Positions 34,751-43,989 are shown, counted from the first letter of the stretch. The stretch: DNA of 64,000 bases from Burkholderia stagnalis (GCF_902830275.1 NZ_CADESW010000020.1:1-64000); one strand, 5' to 3'. Program-made: numbers and translations. Notes: generated by a model not told the origin, from the sequence alone.

Positions 34751-36406
34751 TCACAGCGCCATGTCGTTCGCCGCCTTGGCCGGGCGGGCCGGCTGGGCCG
34801 GCGCGGCGGCCGCGCCTGCATGCGCGGGCGCGCTCAGGTCGATCGTCGGCGGCGTCGTGAGCTGCAGCACGTCGCTCGTCGCGTTCCATTCTTCCTGGAC
34901 CTTCGCCGGGCTGTCGTTCAGCTTCGTGCCGTAGCTCGGCACGATCTGCTTGATCTTCTGCTGCCAGGCAGGCGTCGCGACCTTGTCCTTGAACACCTTC
35001 TCGAGCAGGCTCAGCATGATCGGCGCGGCGGTCGACGCGCCCGGCGATGCGCCGAGCAGGCCCGCGATGCTGCCGTCCTGCGACGCGACGATTTCGGTGC
35101 CGAGCTTCAGCACGCCGCCCTTCACCGGGTCGCGCTTGATGATCTGCACGCGCTGGCCGGCCTGCCACAGGCGCCAGTCTTCCTTCTTCGCGTTCGGGAA
35201 GTATTCCTTCAGCGCGTTGAAGCGGTCCTCGTCGGACAGCATCAGCTGGCCGGCCAGGTACTGGACGAGCGGGAACTCGTCGACGCCCACGCGCATCATC
35301 GGCGCCACGTTGTGCGTGTTGGTGCTGGTCAGCAGGTCGAAGTACGAGCCGTTCTTCAGGAACTTGGTCGAGAACGTCGCGAACGGCCCGAACAGGATGA
35401 TCTTCTTGCCGTCGATGATGCGCGTGTCGAGGTGCGGCACCGACATCGGCGGCGAGCCGACCGACGCCTTGCCGTACGCCTTCGCGAGGTGCTGCTTCAC
35501 GACTTCCGGGTTGTCCGTCACGAGGAACGAGCCGCCGACCGGGAATGCGCCGTAGTCCTTCGCTTCAGGGATGCCCGACGCCTGCAGCAGGTGCAGCGCG
35601 CCGCCGCCCGCGCCGATGAACACGAACTTCGCGTCGATGTCCTGCGGCGCTTCGTTCGAGTGCAGCTTCACCCACGACACGTGCCACGTGCCGTCGGCGT
35701 TGCGCTTGATCTCGCGCACTTCGCTCGACAGCGACAGCGTGAAGTTCGGCTGGCGCTGCAGGTAGCCGACGAACTGGCGGGTGATCTCGCCGAAGTTCAC
35801 GTCGGTGCCGATCGGTGTCCAGGTGGCGGCGACCTTCTGCTTGCGGTCGCGGCCTTCCATCATCAGCGGCACCCACTGCTTGATCTGGTCGTAGTCTTCC
35901 GAGTACTGCATGCCGCGGAACAGCGGGCTCGCCTGCAGCGCGTCGTAGCGCTTCTTCAGGTAGCGGACGTTGTCGTCGCCCCACACGAAGCTCATGTGCG
36001 GCGTCGAGTTGATGAACGAGCGCGGGTTCTTCAGCACGCCCTGCTTCACTTGCCACGCCCAGAACTGGCGCGAGATCTGGAACGACTCGTTGATCTGGAT
36101 GGCCTTCGAGATGTCGATCTTGCCGTCCGGCTTTTCCGGCGTGTAGTTGAGCTCGGCGAGCGCGGAGTGGCCGGTGCCCGCGTTGTTCCAGCCGTTCGAG
36201 CTTTCCTGCGCGACGCCGTCGAGGCGCTCGACCATCGTCATCGACCAGCTCGGTTCGAGCTCGTGCAGCCAGACGCCCAGCGTCGAGCTCATGATGCCGC
36301 CGCCCACCAGCAGGACGTCGACCTTCTTGGTGTCGGCCGCATGCGCGGACGACGCGGCTACGCACAGCGCGAGCCCCGACAGCATTACCCGTAACGTTTT
36401 GATCAC
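34751..36406 (-). CDS. mqo: Malate:quinone oxidoreductase
   Basis: 551 aa, the E. coli-like long Mqo. FAD motif VDVLLVGGGIMSSTLGVWL, then QESSNGWNNAGTGHSAL, FQISRQFWAWQV, FIGAGGGALHLLQASGIPEAKDYGAFPVGG, VGSPPMSVPHLDTR and LLGASPGASTAAPIML. It oxidises malate to oxaloacetate and reduces quinone at the membrane. The start is GTG 36406 with RBS AAAGGGA. The first ~25 residues look like a signal peptide (LSGLALCVAASSAHA), as in the E. coli protein. The last ~30 residues are an Ala/Pro-rich tail. Confidence 0.96.
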   Translation of the reverse strand: MIKTLRVMLSGLALCVAASSAHAADTKKVDVLLVGGGIMSSTLGVWLHELEPSWSMTMVERLDGVAQESSNGWNNAGTGHSALAELNYTPEKPDGKIDISKAIQINESFQISRQFWAWQVKQGVLKNPRSFINSTPHMSFVWGDDNVRYLKKRYDALQASPLFRGMQYSEDYDQIKQWVPLMMEGRDRKQKVAATWTPIGTDVNFGEITRQFVGYLQRQPNFTLSLSSEVREIKRNADGTWHVSWVKLHSNEAPQDIDAKFVFIGAGGGALHLLQASGIPEAKDYGAFPVGGSFLVTDNPEVVKQHLAKAYGKASVGSPPMSVPHLDTRIIDGKKIILFGPFATFSTKFLKNGSYFDLLTSTNTHNVAPMMRVGVDEFPLVQYLAGQLMLSDEDRFNALKEYFPNAKKEDWRLWQAGQRVQIIKRDPVKGGVLKLGTEIVASQDGSIAGLLGASPGASTAAPIMLSLLEKVFKDKVATPAWQQKIKQIVPSYGTKLNDSPAKVQEEWNATSDVLQLTTPPTIDLSAPAHAGAAAAPAQPARPAKAANDMAL

Positions 36407-36966
36407 AGCAGATCCCTTTTTCAACTTGAATGCATCGATTTGCCACGCCGTCCGGCCGGGGCGGAATGCCGGCGCCTGCGCGTGTCGACCGGGGCCGGTG
36501 CGCGCATCCGGATATCCGGATCGCGAATCCGGGATTCCGGATTGACGCGGGAAGCCGTTGCATTTGCGCACGCGAAGCCGCTGCGAAGGACACCTTCGAT
36601 GCGGTTCGCGGCAGGCAGGCAATCGCCTGCATCGCGCGGGCGCGCAACGCGCCGAGGCCCTTGCGGCAAGCCTGAGCGGTTGGGGTTTCAGGCTGCGTCG
36701 GAAAGGGCCGCACGCGGCGCTTCTGCCGGGGGCGGGGTGGCAAGGGGCGCGTAATATAACCGAACTCGATTGCCGTGTCGCAGAGGGAAAATAGCCTTGT
36801 TTTTGTGGGGTTTTTTTGTGTCCGGGTTTCCGGAATGGGGGGCGGCAGGCGGGTTGATCGAAGCGCTGCCGCGCATGCCGATCGATGCCTTGGGGCCCGA
36901 TCGGAATCCGTCGAAAGCGGCAGCGTGAGGCGGGGATGAGAATGGCCGCGGCGAACCGCGGCAGGG
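36407..36966. other. 560-bp intergenic region upstream of mqo
   Basis: No gene is supported. The mqo promoter should be here but I could not assign hexamers with confidence. Notable contents are a cluster of ATCCGGA-type repeats at 36506-36543, and a T/G-rich tract near 36795-36835 (TTGTTTTTGTGGGG then seven T) that ends close to the convergent small lipoprotein region. The tract is oriented like a terminator for rightward transcription, but no rightward gene is present. Confidence 0.5.
36506..36543. repeat. ATCCGGA palindromic/direct repeat cluster
   Basis: A perfect 16-bp palindrome ATCCGGATATCCGGAT (36506-36521) is followed by two further ATTCCGG/AATCCGG units (36526-36543). This gives four related half-sites in 38 bp, about 100 bp upstream of the mqo start. 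The arrangement suggests an operator for a dimeric regulator, but no known consensus is recognised. Confidence 0.5.
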
Positions 36967-37242
36967 TCACTTTACGGAACCCGAACCGCTCCGGCAAAAC
37001 TGCGCGAACGCCTCCGCCGAATTCGCGAAGCCCTTCTGTTTCGCGAGTTCCCACGGCCGTTCACACTGCCCGGTCGATTCGCACCATGCGTAGCCGGCCG
37101 AGCCGATGCAGCCATGCGCGTCGCGATCGCCGCCGACGATCGGTGCGGAGGACTGCGCAGGCGGAGTCGGTTGTGCCGCACATGCACTCAATGCAAACAC
37201 GATTGCAGCGGCAAGAGAAACCGACGGGATGAAACGTTTCAT
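36967..37242 (-). CDS. Small cysteine-containing lipoprotein
   Basis: 91 aa. The signal peptide ends in the lipobox LSAC (Cys21). The mature part is about 70 residues with GGDRDAHGCIGSAGYAWCESTGQCERPWELAKQKGF: three cysteines in a compact motif also seen in other proteobacterial envelope lipoproteins, plus a late fourth in FAQFC. Function is unknown. It stands alone, 47 bp from the Lrp gene in the same direction, and may be co-transcribed with it. Confidence 0.78.
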   Translation of the reverse strand: MKRFIPSVSLAAAIVFALSACAAQPTPPAQSSAPIVGGDRDAHGCIGSAGYAWCESTGQCERPWELAKQKGFANSAEAFAQFCRSGSGSVK

Positions 37243-37289
37243 GAGGTCATGCTCCGTGAAATAGGAAAAAGGTATCGTGCCACCGCCGC

Positions 37290-37778
37290 TCACGCCTCCG
37301 GCACCGGCAGCCGCGACGAGAACTTCACCTCGCGCAACGCGAGGCTCGATTGAATCGACGAAATACCCGCCTGCCGCCGCAGCACGCGTTCGACGAACTC
37401 GGCATACGCATCGAGATCCGTCGCGACGACTTGCAGCACGTAATCGGCGGCGCCGGTGATCTTGTGACACGAAAGTACTTCGTCGTGCTTGCGGATCACG
37501 GTTTCGAAATTGTCGGCGGATTTGTCGGAATGCATGTTGAACGTGACGAGCACGAACGCGAACACGTTCATGCCGAGCGCGCGCCGGTCGAGGTTCGCCT
37601 GGTAGCCGGTGATCACGCCTTCGTCCTCGAGGCGCTTGCGGCGGCGCCAGCAGGGTGTCACGCTCAACGACAGCTTCTCGCCGAGCGTCGCGTTGGAGAG
37701 CGCGCCGTCTTCCTGCAGCAGGCGCAGCATGGCGCGGTCGACGCCGTCCATTTCTGCCTTTGGGCGATTTTTGCTCAT
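37290..37778 (-). CDS. Lrp/AsnC family regulator of the ornithine/polyamine cassette
   Basis: 162 aa from ATG 37778; 27 upstream codons in frame are rejected as promoter sequence. The HTH domain is DRAMLRLLQEDGALSNATLGEKLSLSVTPCWRRRKRLEDEGVITGYQA, and the RAM effector domain includes FETVIRKHDEVLSCHKITGAADYVLQVVATDLDAYAEFV. It is divergent, across 116 bp, from the amidohydrolase/cyclodeaminase/binding-protein genes. Lrp-type regulators of this layout usually respond to the amino acid handled by the neighbouring genes, here plausibly ornithine or a basic amino acid. Confidence 0.92.
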   Translation of the reverse strand: MSKNRPKAEMDGVDRAMLRLLQEDGALSNATLGEKLSLSVTPCWRRRKRLEDEGVITGYQANLDRRALGMNVFAFVLVTFNMHSDKSADNFETVIRKHDEVLSCHKITGAADYVLQVVATDLDAYAEFVERVLRRQAGISSIQSSLALREVKFSSRLPVPEA

Positions 37779-37894
37779 TTCGTCCGTTCCGTAGTCGGTT
37801 TGCACAAAAGTGTACGAAACGGCAGAGCGAAAAGCAAAGCTATTGCTGCTCCTCGCCAATAAACTGTTGCTTACCCTTACCGCAACAGCCCACC

Positions 37895-38929
37895 ATGCTC
37901 ACGATCTACAGCAGCGATCATCAACTGCACCGCGGCGTCGAACTGAAGGACGGCGCCATCACCGATTCGTTCGAGAACCCCCTGCGCGCCGAAACGGTGC
38001 TCGCGCAAGTCCGCGCGAGCGGCCTCGGCGACGTGGTCGCGCCGCGCGCATTCGACCGCGCGTGCTATGCCGGCGCGCACAGCCGGCGCTATGTCGATTT
38101 CCTCGCCGGCGCTTGGGACGAATGGCGCGCGACCGGCCGCACCTGCCAGGCGCTGCCGCTCGTGTGGCCCGTGCGCGCGATGCCGTCCGGCGCGACGCCG
38201 CCCGCGTTCATCGACGGCAAGCTCGGCTTCTTCGCGATGGACGCCGGTTCGCCGATCAACGCCGGCACGTGGGCCGCGGCCAGCGCGAGCGCGAATTCGG
38301 CGCTGACCGGCGCCGAACTACTGTCCAACGGCACGCGCGCGGCATTCGCGCTGTGCCGCCCGCCCGGCCACCACGCCGGCCGCGAGTACATGGGCGGCTA
38401 CTGCTACCTGAACAACGCGGCGATCGCGGCCCAGCACGCGATCGCGCGCGGCGCGGCGCGCGTCGCCGTGCTCGACGTCGATTTCCACCACGGCAACGGC
38501 ACGCAGGACATCTTCTACGACCGCGCGGACGTGCTGTTCGTGTCGATTCACGGCGAGCCGCCGGTGTCGTATCCGTACTTCTCCGGCTACGCGGACGAGC
38601 GCGGCACGGGTGCGGGCGAGGGCTTCAACCTGAACCTGCCGCTGCCGAAGGGCACCGCGTGGAGCGGCTACGACGCAGCGCTCGGCCGCGCGGCGGCCGC
38701 GATCGCCGCGCATGCGCCCGACGTGCTCGTCGTGTCGCTCGGCGTCGACACGTTCGAGCACGACCCGATCAGCCACTTCCGCCTGCGCTCGCAGGACTAC
38801 CTGCGGATCGGCGAGGCGCTCGCGCGCCTGAGCCTGCCGACACTGTTCGTGATGGAAGGCGGGTACATGGTCGACGAGATCGGCATCAATGCGGTCAACG
38901 TGCTGCTGGGATTCGAAGGCCGCGCGTGA
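37895..38929 (+). CDS. Histone-deacetylase-like amidohydrolase (acetylpolyamine deacetylase type)
   Basis: 344 aa, cytoplasmic. It has class II HDAC/acetylpolyamine amidohydrolase motifs: RPPGHHAG (H159, H160), GYCYLNNAAIAA, and DVDFHHGNGTQDIFY with zinc ligands D196 and H198. A further acid lies in GVDTFEHDP (D285). Bacterial members deacetylate N-acetylpolyamines or related N-acyl amines. The start is ATG 37895; an earlier in-frame reading is unlike the family. It leads an operon with ornithine cyclodeaminase (65 bp) and an amino-acid-binding protein, under the divergent Lrp. This suggests release of a free diamine or ornithine from an acylated form. Confidence 0.9.
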   Translation: MLTIYSSDHQLHRGVELKDGAITDSFENPLRAETVLAQVRASGLGDVVAPRAFDRACYAGAHSRRYVDFLAGAWDEWRATGRTCQALPLVWPVRAMPSGATPPAFIDGKLGFFAMDAGSPINAGTWAAASASANSALTGAELLSNGTRAAFALCRPPGHHAGREYMGGYCYLNNAAIAAQHAIARGAARVAVLDVDFHHGNGTQDIFYDRADVLFVSIHGEPPVSYPYFSGYADERGTGAGEGFNLNLPLPKGTAWSGYDAALGRAAAAIAAHAPDVLVVSLGVDTFEHDPISHFRLRSQDYLRIGEALARLSLPTLFVMEGGYMVDEIGINAVNVLLGFEGRA

Positions 38930-38993
38930 GCGCCGCGCCGTGACCGGTTCGGCGGCGGCTGCGCAGGCCGCCGCAATCAAAGGAGCAGTTAGC

Positions 38994-40070
38994 ATGACGA
39001 GATATCTGGATGTGACGAGCGTCTCGACGCTCGTGACCGAAGTCGGGATCACGCAGGTCCTGACGACGATGGCTTCCTACATCGAGCAGGACTATCGCCG
39101 CTGGGAGACGTTCGAGAAGACCGCGCGCCTCGCGAGCCATTCGACCGATGGCGTGATCGAGCTGATGCCGACCTCCGATGCCCGGCTGTATTCGTTCAAG
39201 TACGTGAACGGGCATCCGAAGAACACCCGCGCCGACCTGCTGACGGTGATGGCGTTCGGCGTGCTCGCCGACGTCGATACCGGCTACCCGCTGCTGCTCA
39301 GCGAAATGACGCTGACGACGGCGATCCGCACCGCGGCGACGTCCGCGCTGGTCGCGCGCTTCCTCGCGCGGCCCGATGCGCGCGCGATGGCGCTGATCGG
39401 CAACGGCGCGCAAAGCGAGTTCCAGGCGATCGCGTTCCACGACATGCTCGGCATCGACGAGCTGCGCGTGTTCGACATCGATCCGGCCGCCACCGACAAG
39501 CTCGCGCGCAACCTCGCGCCGTTCGCGGGCCTGCGCGTGATCCGCTGCGCGTCGGCGGCCGACGCGGTGCGCGGTGCGGATATCGTGACCACCGTGACCG
39601 CCGACAAGACCAACGCGACGATCCTGACGCCCGACATGATCGAGGACGGCATGCACGTCAATGCGGTCGGCGGCGATTGCCCGGGCAAGACCGAGCTGCA
39701 TGCGGACGTGCTGCGGCGTGCGCGCGTGGTCGTCGAATACGAGCCGCAGACGCGCATCGAAGGCGACATCCAGCAGATGCCGGCGGATTTCCCGGTGGTG
39801 GAGTTCCAGCGGATCGTGTCCGGCGCGCAGCGCGGCCGCGAAACCGATGCGCAGGTGACGGTGTTCGACTCGGTCGGCTTCGCGCTAGAGGATTTCTCGG
39901 CGCTGCGCTACCTGAACGCGGCCGCGCGCGAACGCGATATCGGCATCGAGCTGGACCTGATCCCGACGCCGCGCGATCCGAAGAACCTGTACGGCGTCGC
40001 GGCGGGCAGCGAGATGCGCACGGCGTCGAGCGTCGCGGACCGCGTGCTGCTCGCGGCGCTGCGGCATTGA
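38994..40070 (+). CDS. Ornithine cyclodeaminase family protein
   Basis: 358 aa, the length of true ornithine cyclodeaminases. Motifs are LMPTSDARLYSFKYVNGHPKNT, EMTLTTAIRTAATSALVAR (with the catalytic-site Arg/Thr region), ALIGNGAQSEFQAIAF for NAD(H) binding and VNAVGGDCPGKTELH, which carries the active-site aspartate. The enzyme converts L-ornithine to L-proline plus ammonia with bound NAD+. RBS AGGAGCAGTTAGC is strong. It is the second gene of the Lrp-controlled cassette and supports ornithine as the central metabolite. A lysine- or alanine-type substrate cannot be excluded from motifs alone. Confidence 0.9.
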   Translation: MTRYLDVTSVSTLVTEVGITQVLTTMASYIEQDYRRWETFEKTARLASHSTDGVIELMPTSDARLYSFKYVNGHPKNTRADLLTVMAFGVLADVDTGYPLLLSEMTLTTAIRTAATSALVARFLARPDARAMALIGNGAQSEFQAIAFHDMLGIDELRVFDIDPAATDKLARNLAPFAGLRVIRCASAADAVRGADIVTTVTADKTNATILTPDMIEDGMHVNAVGGDCPGKTELHADVLRRARVVVEYEPQTRIEGDIQQMPADFPVVEFQRIVSGAQRGRETDAQVTVFDSVGFALEDFSALRYLNAAARERDIGIELDLIPTPRDPKNLYGVAAGSEMRTASSVADRVLLAALRH

Positions 40071-40113
40071 GAACGTATCCGACACAACAACGCTTCCCCA
40101 TCAGGAGAGAGAC

Positions 40114-41247
40114 ATGCTTCGACATCACAAGACAACGGCGGCCGCAGCCGTCGCGATGGCGTGCGCACTGCCCGCGCACGCGGACGAGATCGTGAGGATC
40201 GGCCACGTCGCGCCGCTGACCGGCGCGATCGCGCATCTCGGCAAGGACAGCGAGAACGGCGCGCGGCTCGCCGTCGAGGAGATCAACGCGAAAGGCCTCG
40301 TGATCGGCGGCACGAAAGTGATGCTGCAGCTCGATCCGCAGGACGACGCCGGCGACCCGCGCACCGCGACGCAGGTCGCGCAGCGGCTCGTCGACGACAA
40401 GGTGGCGGGCGTGGTCGGCCATCACAATTCCGGCACGTCGATCCCGGCGTCGCGCGTGTACCGCGACGCCGGCATCGTGCAGATCTCGCAGGCGGCCACC
40501 AATCCCGTGTACACGCAGCAGGGCTTCAAGACGACGTACCGGGTGGTCGCGACCGACGCGCAGCAGGGGCCGGCGCTGGCCATGTTCGCCGCGAAGCGGA
40601 TGAACATCCGGACGGTGGCGGTGATCGACGATGCGACCGCGTACGGGCAGGGGCTCGCGACCGAATTCGAGAAGGCGGCGCAGGCGGCCGGCGTGAAGGT
40701 CGTGTCGCGCGACGCGACGAACGACAAGGCGATCGATTTCCGCGCGATCCTCACGAAGATCAAGGGCGCGAATCCGGACGCGATCATGTACGGCGGCATG
40801 GACGCGACCGGCGGCCCGCTCGCGAAGCAGGCGCGGCAGCTCGGCCTGCGCGCGAAGATCCTCGGCGGCGACGGCGTATGCTCGACCGACCTGCCGAAGC
40901 TCGCGGGCGCGGCGGCGGACAACGTCGTGTGCTCGGAAGCCGGCATCGCGCTCGAGAAGATGCCGGGCGGCGCGGCGTTCGCGAAGCGCTACGAGGCGCG
41001 CTTCCATCAGCCGATGCAGGTGTATGCGCCGTTCTCGTACGACGCCGTCTACATCATCGTGGATGCGATGAAGCGCGCGAATTCGACGTCCGCCGCGAAG
41101 GTGCTCGCCGCGATGCCGGCCACCGACTATCGCGGCGTGATCGGCGACACGAGCTTCACGCCGCAAGGCGACTTGAAGCACGGCGCGATCTCCGTGTTCT
41201 CGTACAAGGACGGCAAGAAGGTGCTGCTCGACATCGTCAGGATGTGA
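40114..41247 (+). CDS. Branched-chain/basic amino-acid ABC substrate-binding protein (LivK-like)
   Basis: 377 aa with a Sec signal peptide (about residues 1-23, ...MACALPAHADE) and a type I periplasmic-binding fold. Landmarks are IGHVAPLTGAIAHLGKDSENGARLAVEEINAKG, LDPQDDAGDP, VVGHHNSGTSIPASRVY and VIDDATAYGQGLA. No LivHMGF genes follow, so it must use a transporter encoded elsewhere. It is 43 bp after the cyclodeaminase gene and clearly part of the cassette. The ligand is probably the amino acid or N-acyl amine metabolised by the two upstream enzymes. Confidence 0.92.
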   Translation: MLRHHKTTAAAAVAMACALPAHADEIVRIGHVAPLTGAIAHLGKDSENGARLAVEEINAKGLVIGGTKVMLQLDPQDDAGDPRTATQVAQRLVDDKVAGVVGHHNSGTSIPASRVYRDAGIVQISQAATNPVYTQQGFKTTYRVVATDAQQGPALAMFAAKRMNIRTVAVIDDATAYGQGLATEFEKAAQAAGVKVVSRDATNDKAIDFRAILTKIKGANPDAIMYGGMDATGGPLAKQARQLGLRAKILGGDGVCSTDLPKLAGAAADNVVCSEAGIALEKMPGGAAFAKRYEARFHQPMQVYAPFSYDAVYIIVDAMKRANSTSAAKVLAAMPATDYRGVIGDTSFTPQGDLKHGAISVFSYKDGKKVLLDIVRM

Positions 41248-41295
41248 CGCTCGCGCGCCTGCGTCGCGAACGCGCCGGTTAACGGTGACGTTGGG

Positions 41296-42165
41296 TTACA
41301 GCGCGCGGGTGCGCGGGCCGTCGGCGCTGCGCCCCGCATCGTGCACGATGTGCAGCTCGCGCGTGCGGATCGGCGTCGCGCAATCGGCATCGGCGAGCGC
41401 CTTGCGCACCTGGCGCGCGAGGCGCCAGCGCAGCGCCCAGAACGTGTCCGTATGCGTCCAGACGCGCATGTTCGCGACCGCGGTGCTGTCGTCGAAGCGC
41501 ATCACCATCACGTCCGGAGCCGGGTCCTGAAGCACGTCGGGATCGGCGTCGGCCAGTGCGCGCAGCGCGTCGAGCGCGCGGTCGATGTCGTCGCGCACGG
41601 AGACTTCGACTTCGAGATCGAGGCGGCGCGTCGGGTTGCGCGTGTAGTTGCGAATCGGGCTGCCCCACAGCGCGCTGTTCGGCACGTACTCGCAGATGCC
41701 GTCCGGTTTCGTCAGGCGCGTCATGAACAGGCCGACCTCGTCGATGGTGCCCGCGACCCCCGCGCCGCCGTCGATGTAGTCGCCCACCTTGAACGGCCGC
41801 AGCAGCAGGAGCATGATGCCGGCCGCGATGTTCTGCATCGTGCCTTGCAGCGCCAGCCCGATCGCGAGGCCGGCCGCGCCGAGCACGGCCACGATGCTGG
41901 CGGTTTCGATGCCGAGCTGCGACAGCGCGCCGACGATCGCGACGATGCGGATGCCCCACACGGCGACGTCGCACAGAATCGGCCGCAGCGTGTCGTCCAC
42001 GCGCTCCTTGTTCGCGAGCAGGCGGCTCAGCCAGTTGCCGATGCGTTTCGACAGCCACCAGCCGGCGATGAGCAGCGCAAGGCCGGCGCAGAGCCGGAGG
42101 GAGAAGGTGGACAGCGCATTCCACAGGAACGTCCAGCGTTCCGGATGAAAGTGATCGAGCAACAT
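41296..42165 (-). CDS. MscS-family mechanosensitive channel
   Basis: 289 aa, the size of small-conductance MscS. There are three N-terminal hydrophobic segments. The pore-lining TM3 is at about residues 90-125, VAVLGAAGLAIGLALQGTMQNIAAGIMLLLLRPFKVGDYI, with the Gly/Ala packing pattern and the conserved LQ...N...G region. A beta domain with GTIDEVGLFMTRL, VPNSALWGSPIRNYT and a mixed C-terminal domain follow. It releases ions on osmotic downshock. It is convergent with the binding-protein gene and has no evident operon partners. Confidence 0.92.
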   Translation of the reverse strand: MLLDHFHPERWTFLWNALSTFSLRLCAGLALLIAGWWLSKRIGNWLSRLLANKERVDDTLRPILCDVAVWGIRIVAIVGALSQLGIETASIVAVLGAAGLAIGLALQGTMQNIAAGIMLLLLRPFKVGDYIDGGAGVAGTIDEVGLFMTRLTKPDGICEYVPNSALWGSPIRNYTRNPTRRLDLEVEVSVRDDIDRALDALRALADADPDVLQDPAPDVMVMRFDDSTAVANMRVWTHTDTFWALRWRLARQVRKALADADCATPIRTRELHIVHDAGRSADGPRTRAL

Positions 42166-42505
42166 GGGGGGATTCGGACTCCTTTGACTTCAGACATCGA
42201 ATGGCGCGCGGCGGCTTGCCGCATTTGCGCAGGCGCTACGCAGCCGTTCGCGCGCCGGCGACCCTCGACTGTACACGGAGCATGGGGTTTCGCTTGTACG
42301 GATAAGGTCGCATCCTGTTCAGATGCGCTGGAAATATGCCATTTCGTTCGTGTCCTATTGGTTTAAATTTCAAATTAGTACGAGTCATATTAAGCCGCTT
42401 AAGTCAGGCCGATACACTCGAATTCGAATAGCCGGAGCATGACGGTGGTCCCGTTGCATTGCCCGGCAGCCTTCCGATTCTTCATTGATAGCGAGTGATG
42501 ACGCC
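42166..42505. other. Divergent intergenic region mscS / M23 peptidase
   Basis: 340 bp with no supported gene. The stretch 42355-42440 is strikingly AT-rich for this genome (TTGGTTTAAATTTCAAATTAGTACG...). It holds the inverted repeat TTAAG-CCG-CTTAA (42394-42406) and CGAATTCG (42420-42427), and so is the probable promoter/operator zone of the peptidase gene. I see no terminator between the genes. Confidence 0.5.
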
Positions 42506-43867
42506 ATGCGGTTTGATCTGCGTTCCCGTCTCGCACGCGAACGAGGTCAACCCGCACAACGCGGCGCCGCCTGCCTGCCGTTTCGCCGCGCGCTGCTGTG
42601 CGGCATCGTCGCGGCAGCCTGGCTTGCCGGCGCGCAAGGCGCGGTAGCACAGGCGTCTCACGATGCCGTGTCATTCGCGCCCGCCATGGCGGTGACGGCA
42701 GACCTCGTCGACGTGCCTTTTTTCCATTCCGCCCGCACCGTGTGGGGCGGCTTGCGCGCGATGTCGGCCAAGCCGTTCGACGCCGCGGCTGACGCACAGG
42801 CCGCGAGCGCCGACCCCCACGGCCCGGTCGCGCGTTTCGGCGCATGCGCACCCTACAGCGTGCTCTGCGACGCGGCGCGCGATGCGATCGAACGCAATTA
42901 TGCGGCCCGGTTCGACTACGGCCTTGCGTCCCCGCTGCCCGCAACGGATGGACCGGCAGCGTTCAAGCCGCGTTCCGGCGAACTGGCGTCCGGCGAGCCG
43001 TTCACGCTGGCCGAGCCGAACAGCGGCACGCGGATCGGCGCGATCGCCGGCAGCCTGCAGGCATCGCTGGCGAGCGCCGATCTGCCGGCCGGCGTGGCCG
43101 GGCAGATCTCCCGCATGCTGGCGGGTCGAGTCGACGTGACGCAGCGCGGCTGGACCGGCGACGCATTCCGCGTGGCATTCGATGCGGACGACGACGCGAC
43201 CCTTCAGGGCGGCCCGCGCGTGACGGCGCTCGATCTGCGCTTTCGCGGCCAGCAACTGTCGGCTGTATGGTTTGCTGCCGGGGCGGGAGCGCCCGGTGGC
43301 TATTACGATCTCGACGGCAGGCCGTTCGCCGGTTCCCGGTTCGTGATGCCGGTCGACGCGACGCGTGTGAGCTCCCGCTTCGGCGCACGGGTGCATCCGG
43401 TGACGGGCGCGACGCACGTGCATTCCGGCGTCGATCTGGCCGCGCCGGCGGGCCGGGCCGTCCATGCGTCGGAGAGCGGCACGGTGTCGTTCATCGGTAC
43501 CGAACCGCGTGGCTACGGCAAGTATGTGGTGGTGCGTCATGATGCCGGCTATACGTCGTACTACGCGCATCTGTCCGCATTCGAGCCGGCGTTGCGCATC
43601 GGCGCGCGGGTCGCACGCGGTCATCGTGTCGGCGCGGTCGGCAGCACTGGCACGGCGACGGGCCCGCATCTGCATTTCGAGGTTCGGCGGCACAACCGGC
43701 CCGTCGATGCGCTCGCGCTGATGCAGGCGTCTAGCGAGGCGGCGCTGAAGGGCGAACAGCGCGTGGTGTTCGATCGCGTGGCCGGGCAGGCTCGCATGCG
43801 TCTGGCCGCGGCGTCGTGGTCGCCGTCGTTCGCGGTGTTGGAGGCTGCAGGCGTGAATGCGGGTTGA
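42506..43867 (+). CDS. Secreted M23 family metallopeptidase
   Basis: 453 aa. An N-terminal signal peptide or anchor occupies residues ~28-48 (ALLCGIVAAAWLAGAQGAVAQA). A middle domain of about 220 residues of the OapA/LysM-like inhibitory type follows, then a C-terminal LytM domain with zinc ligands H306 and D310 in HSGVDLAAP and the catalytic pair H388/H390 in HLHFEVR. It should cut peptidoglycan cross-links in the periplasm and act in cell-wall remodelling. ATG 42506 gives the signal peptide; a TTG seven codons earlier is less likely. The C-terminal 50 residues are outside the domain. Confidence 0.9.
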   Translation: MRFDLRSRLARERGQPAQRGAACLPFRRALLCGIVAAAWLAGAQGAVAQASHDAVSFAPAMAVTADLVDVPFFHSARTVWGGLRAMSAKPFDAAADAQAASADPHGPVARFGACAPYSVLCDAARDAIERNYAARFDYGLASPLPATDGPAAFKPRSGELASGEPFTLAEPNSGTRIGAIAGSLQASLASADLPAGVAGQISRMLAGRVDVTQRGWTGDAFRVAFDADDDATLQGGPRVTALDLRFRGQQLSAVWFAAGAGAPGGYYDLDGRPFAGSRFVMPVDATRVSSRFGARVHPVTGATHVHSGVDLAAPAGRAVHASESGTVSFIGTEPRGYGKYVVVRHDAGYTSYYAHLSAFEPALRIGARVARGHRVGAVGSTGTATGPHLHFEVRRHNRPVDALALMQASSEAALKGEQRVVFDRVAGQARMRLAAASWSPSFAVLEAAGVNAG

Positions 43868-43989
43868 TCGTTCGGTTTGCCCGGGAATGAAGGTCGGTCA
43901 GCGGCTCGTTTCAACGCGTCGAGGATGCGTGGCCTGTGACTCGTGACGCTCGGAAACGGTGTGTGCAACGCGATCCGTCAACGCGGCGC

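Noticed and set aside
34751..36406. The signal-peptide-like start of Mqo as an oddity
   Set aside because: The E. coli Mqo N-terminus has a comparable hydrophobic start, so this is a family feature.
36407..37054. An N-terminal extension of Mqo to 37054
   Set aside because: The extra ~216 residues are Arg/Pro-rich and unrelated to Mqo. GTG 36406 with an RBS gives the E. coli-like signal-type N-terminus.
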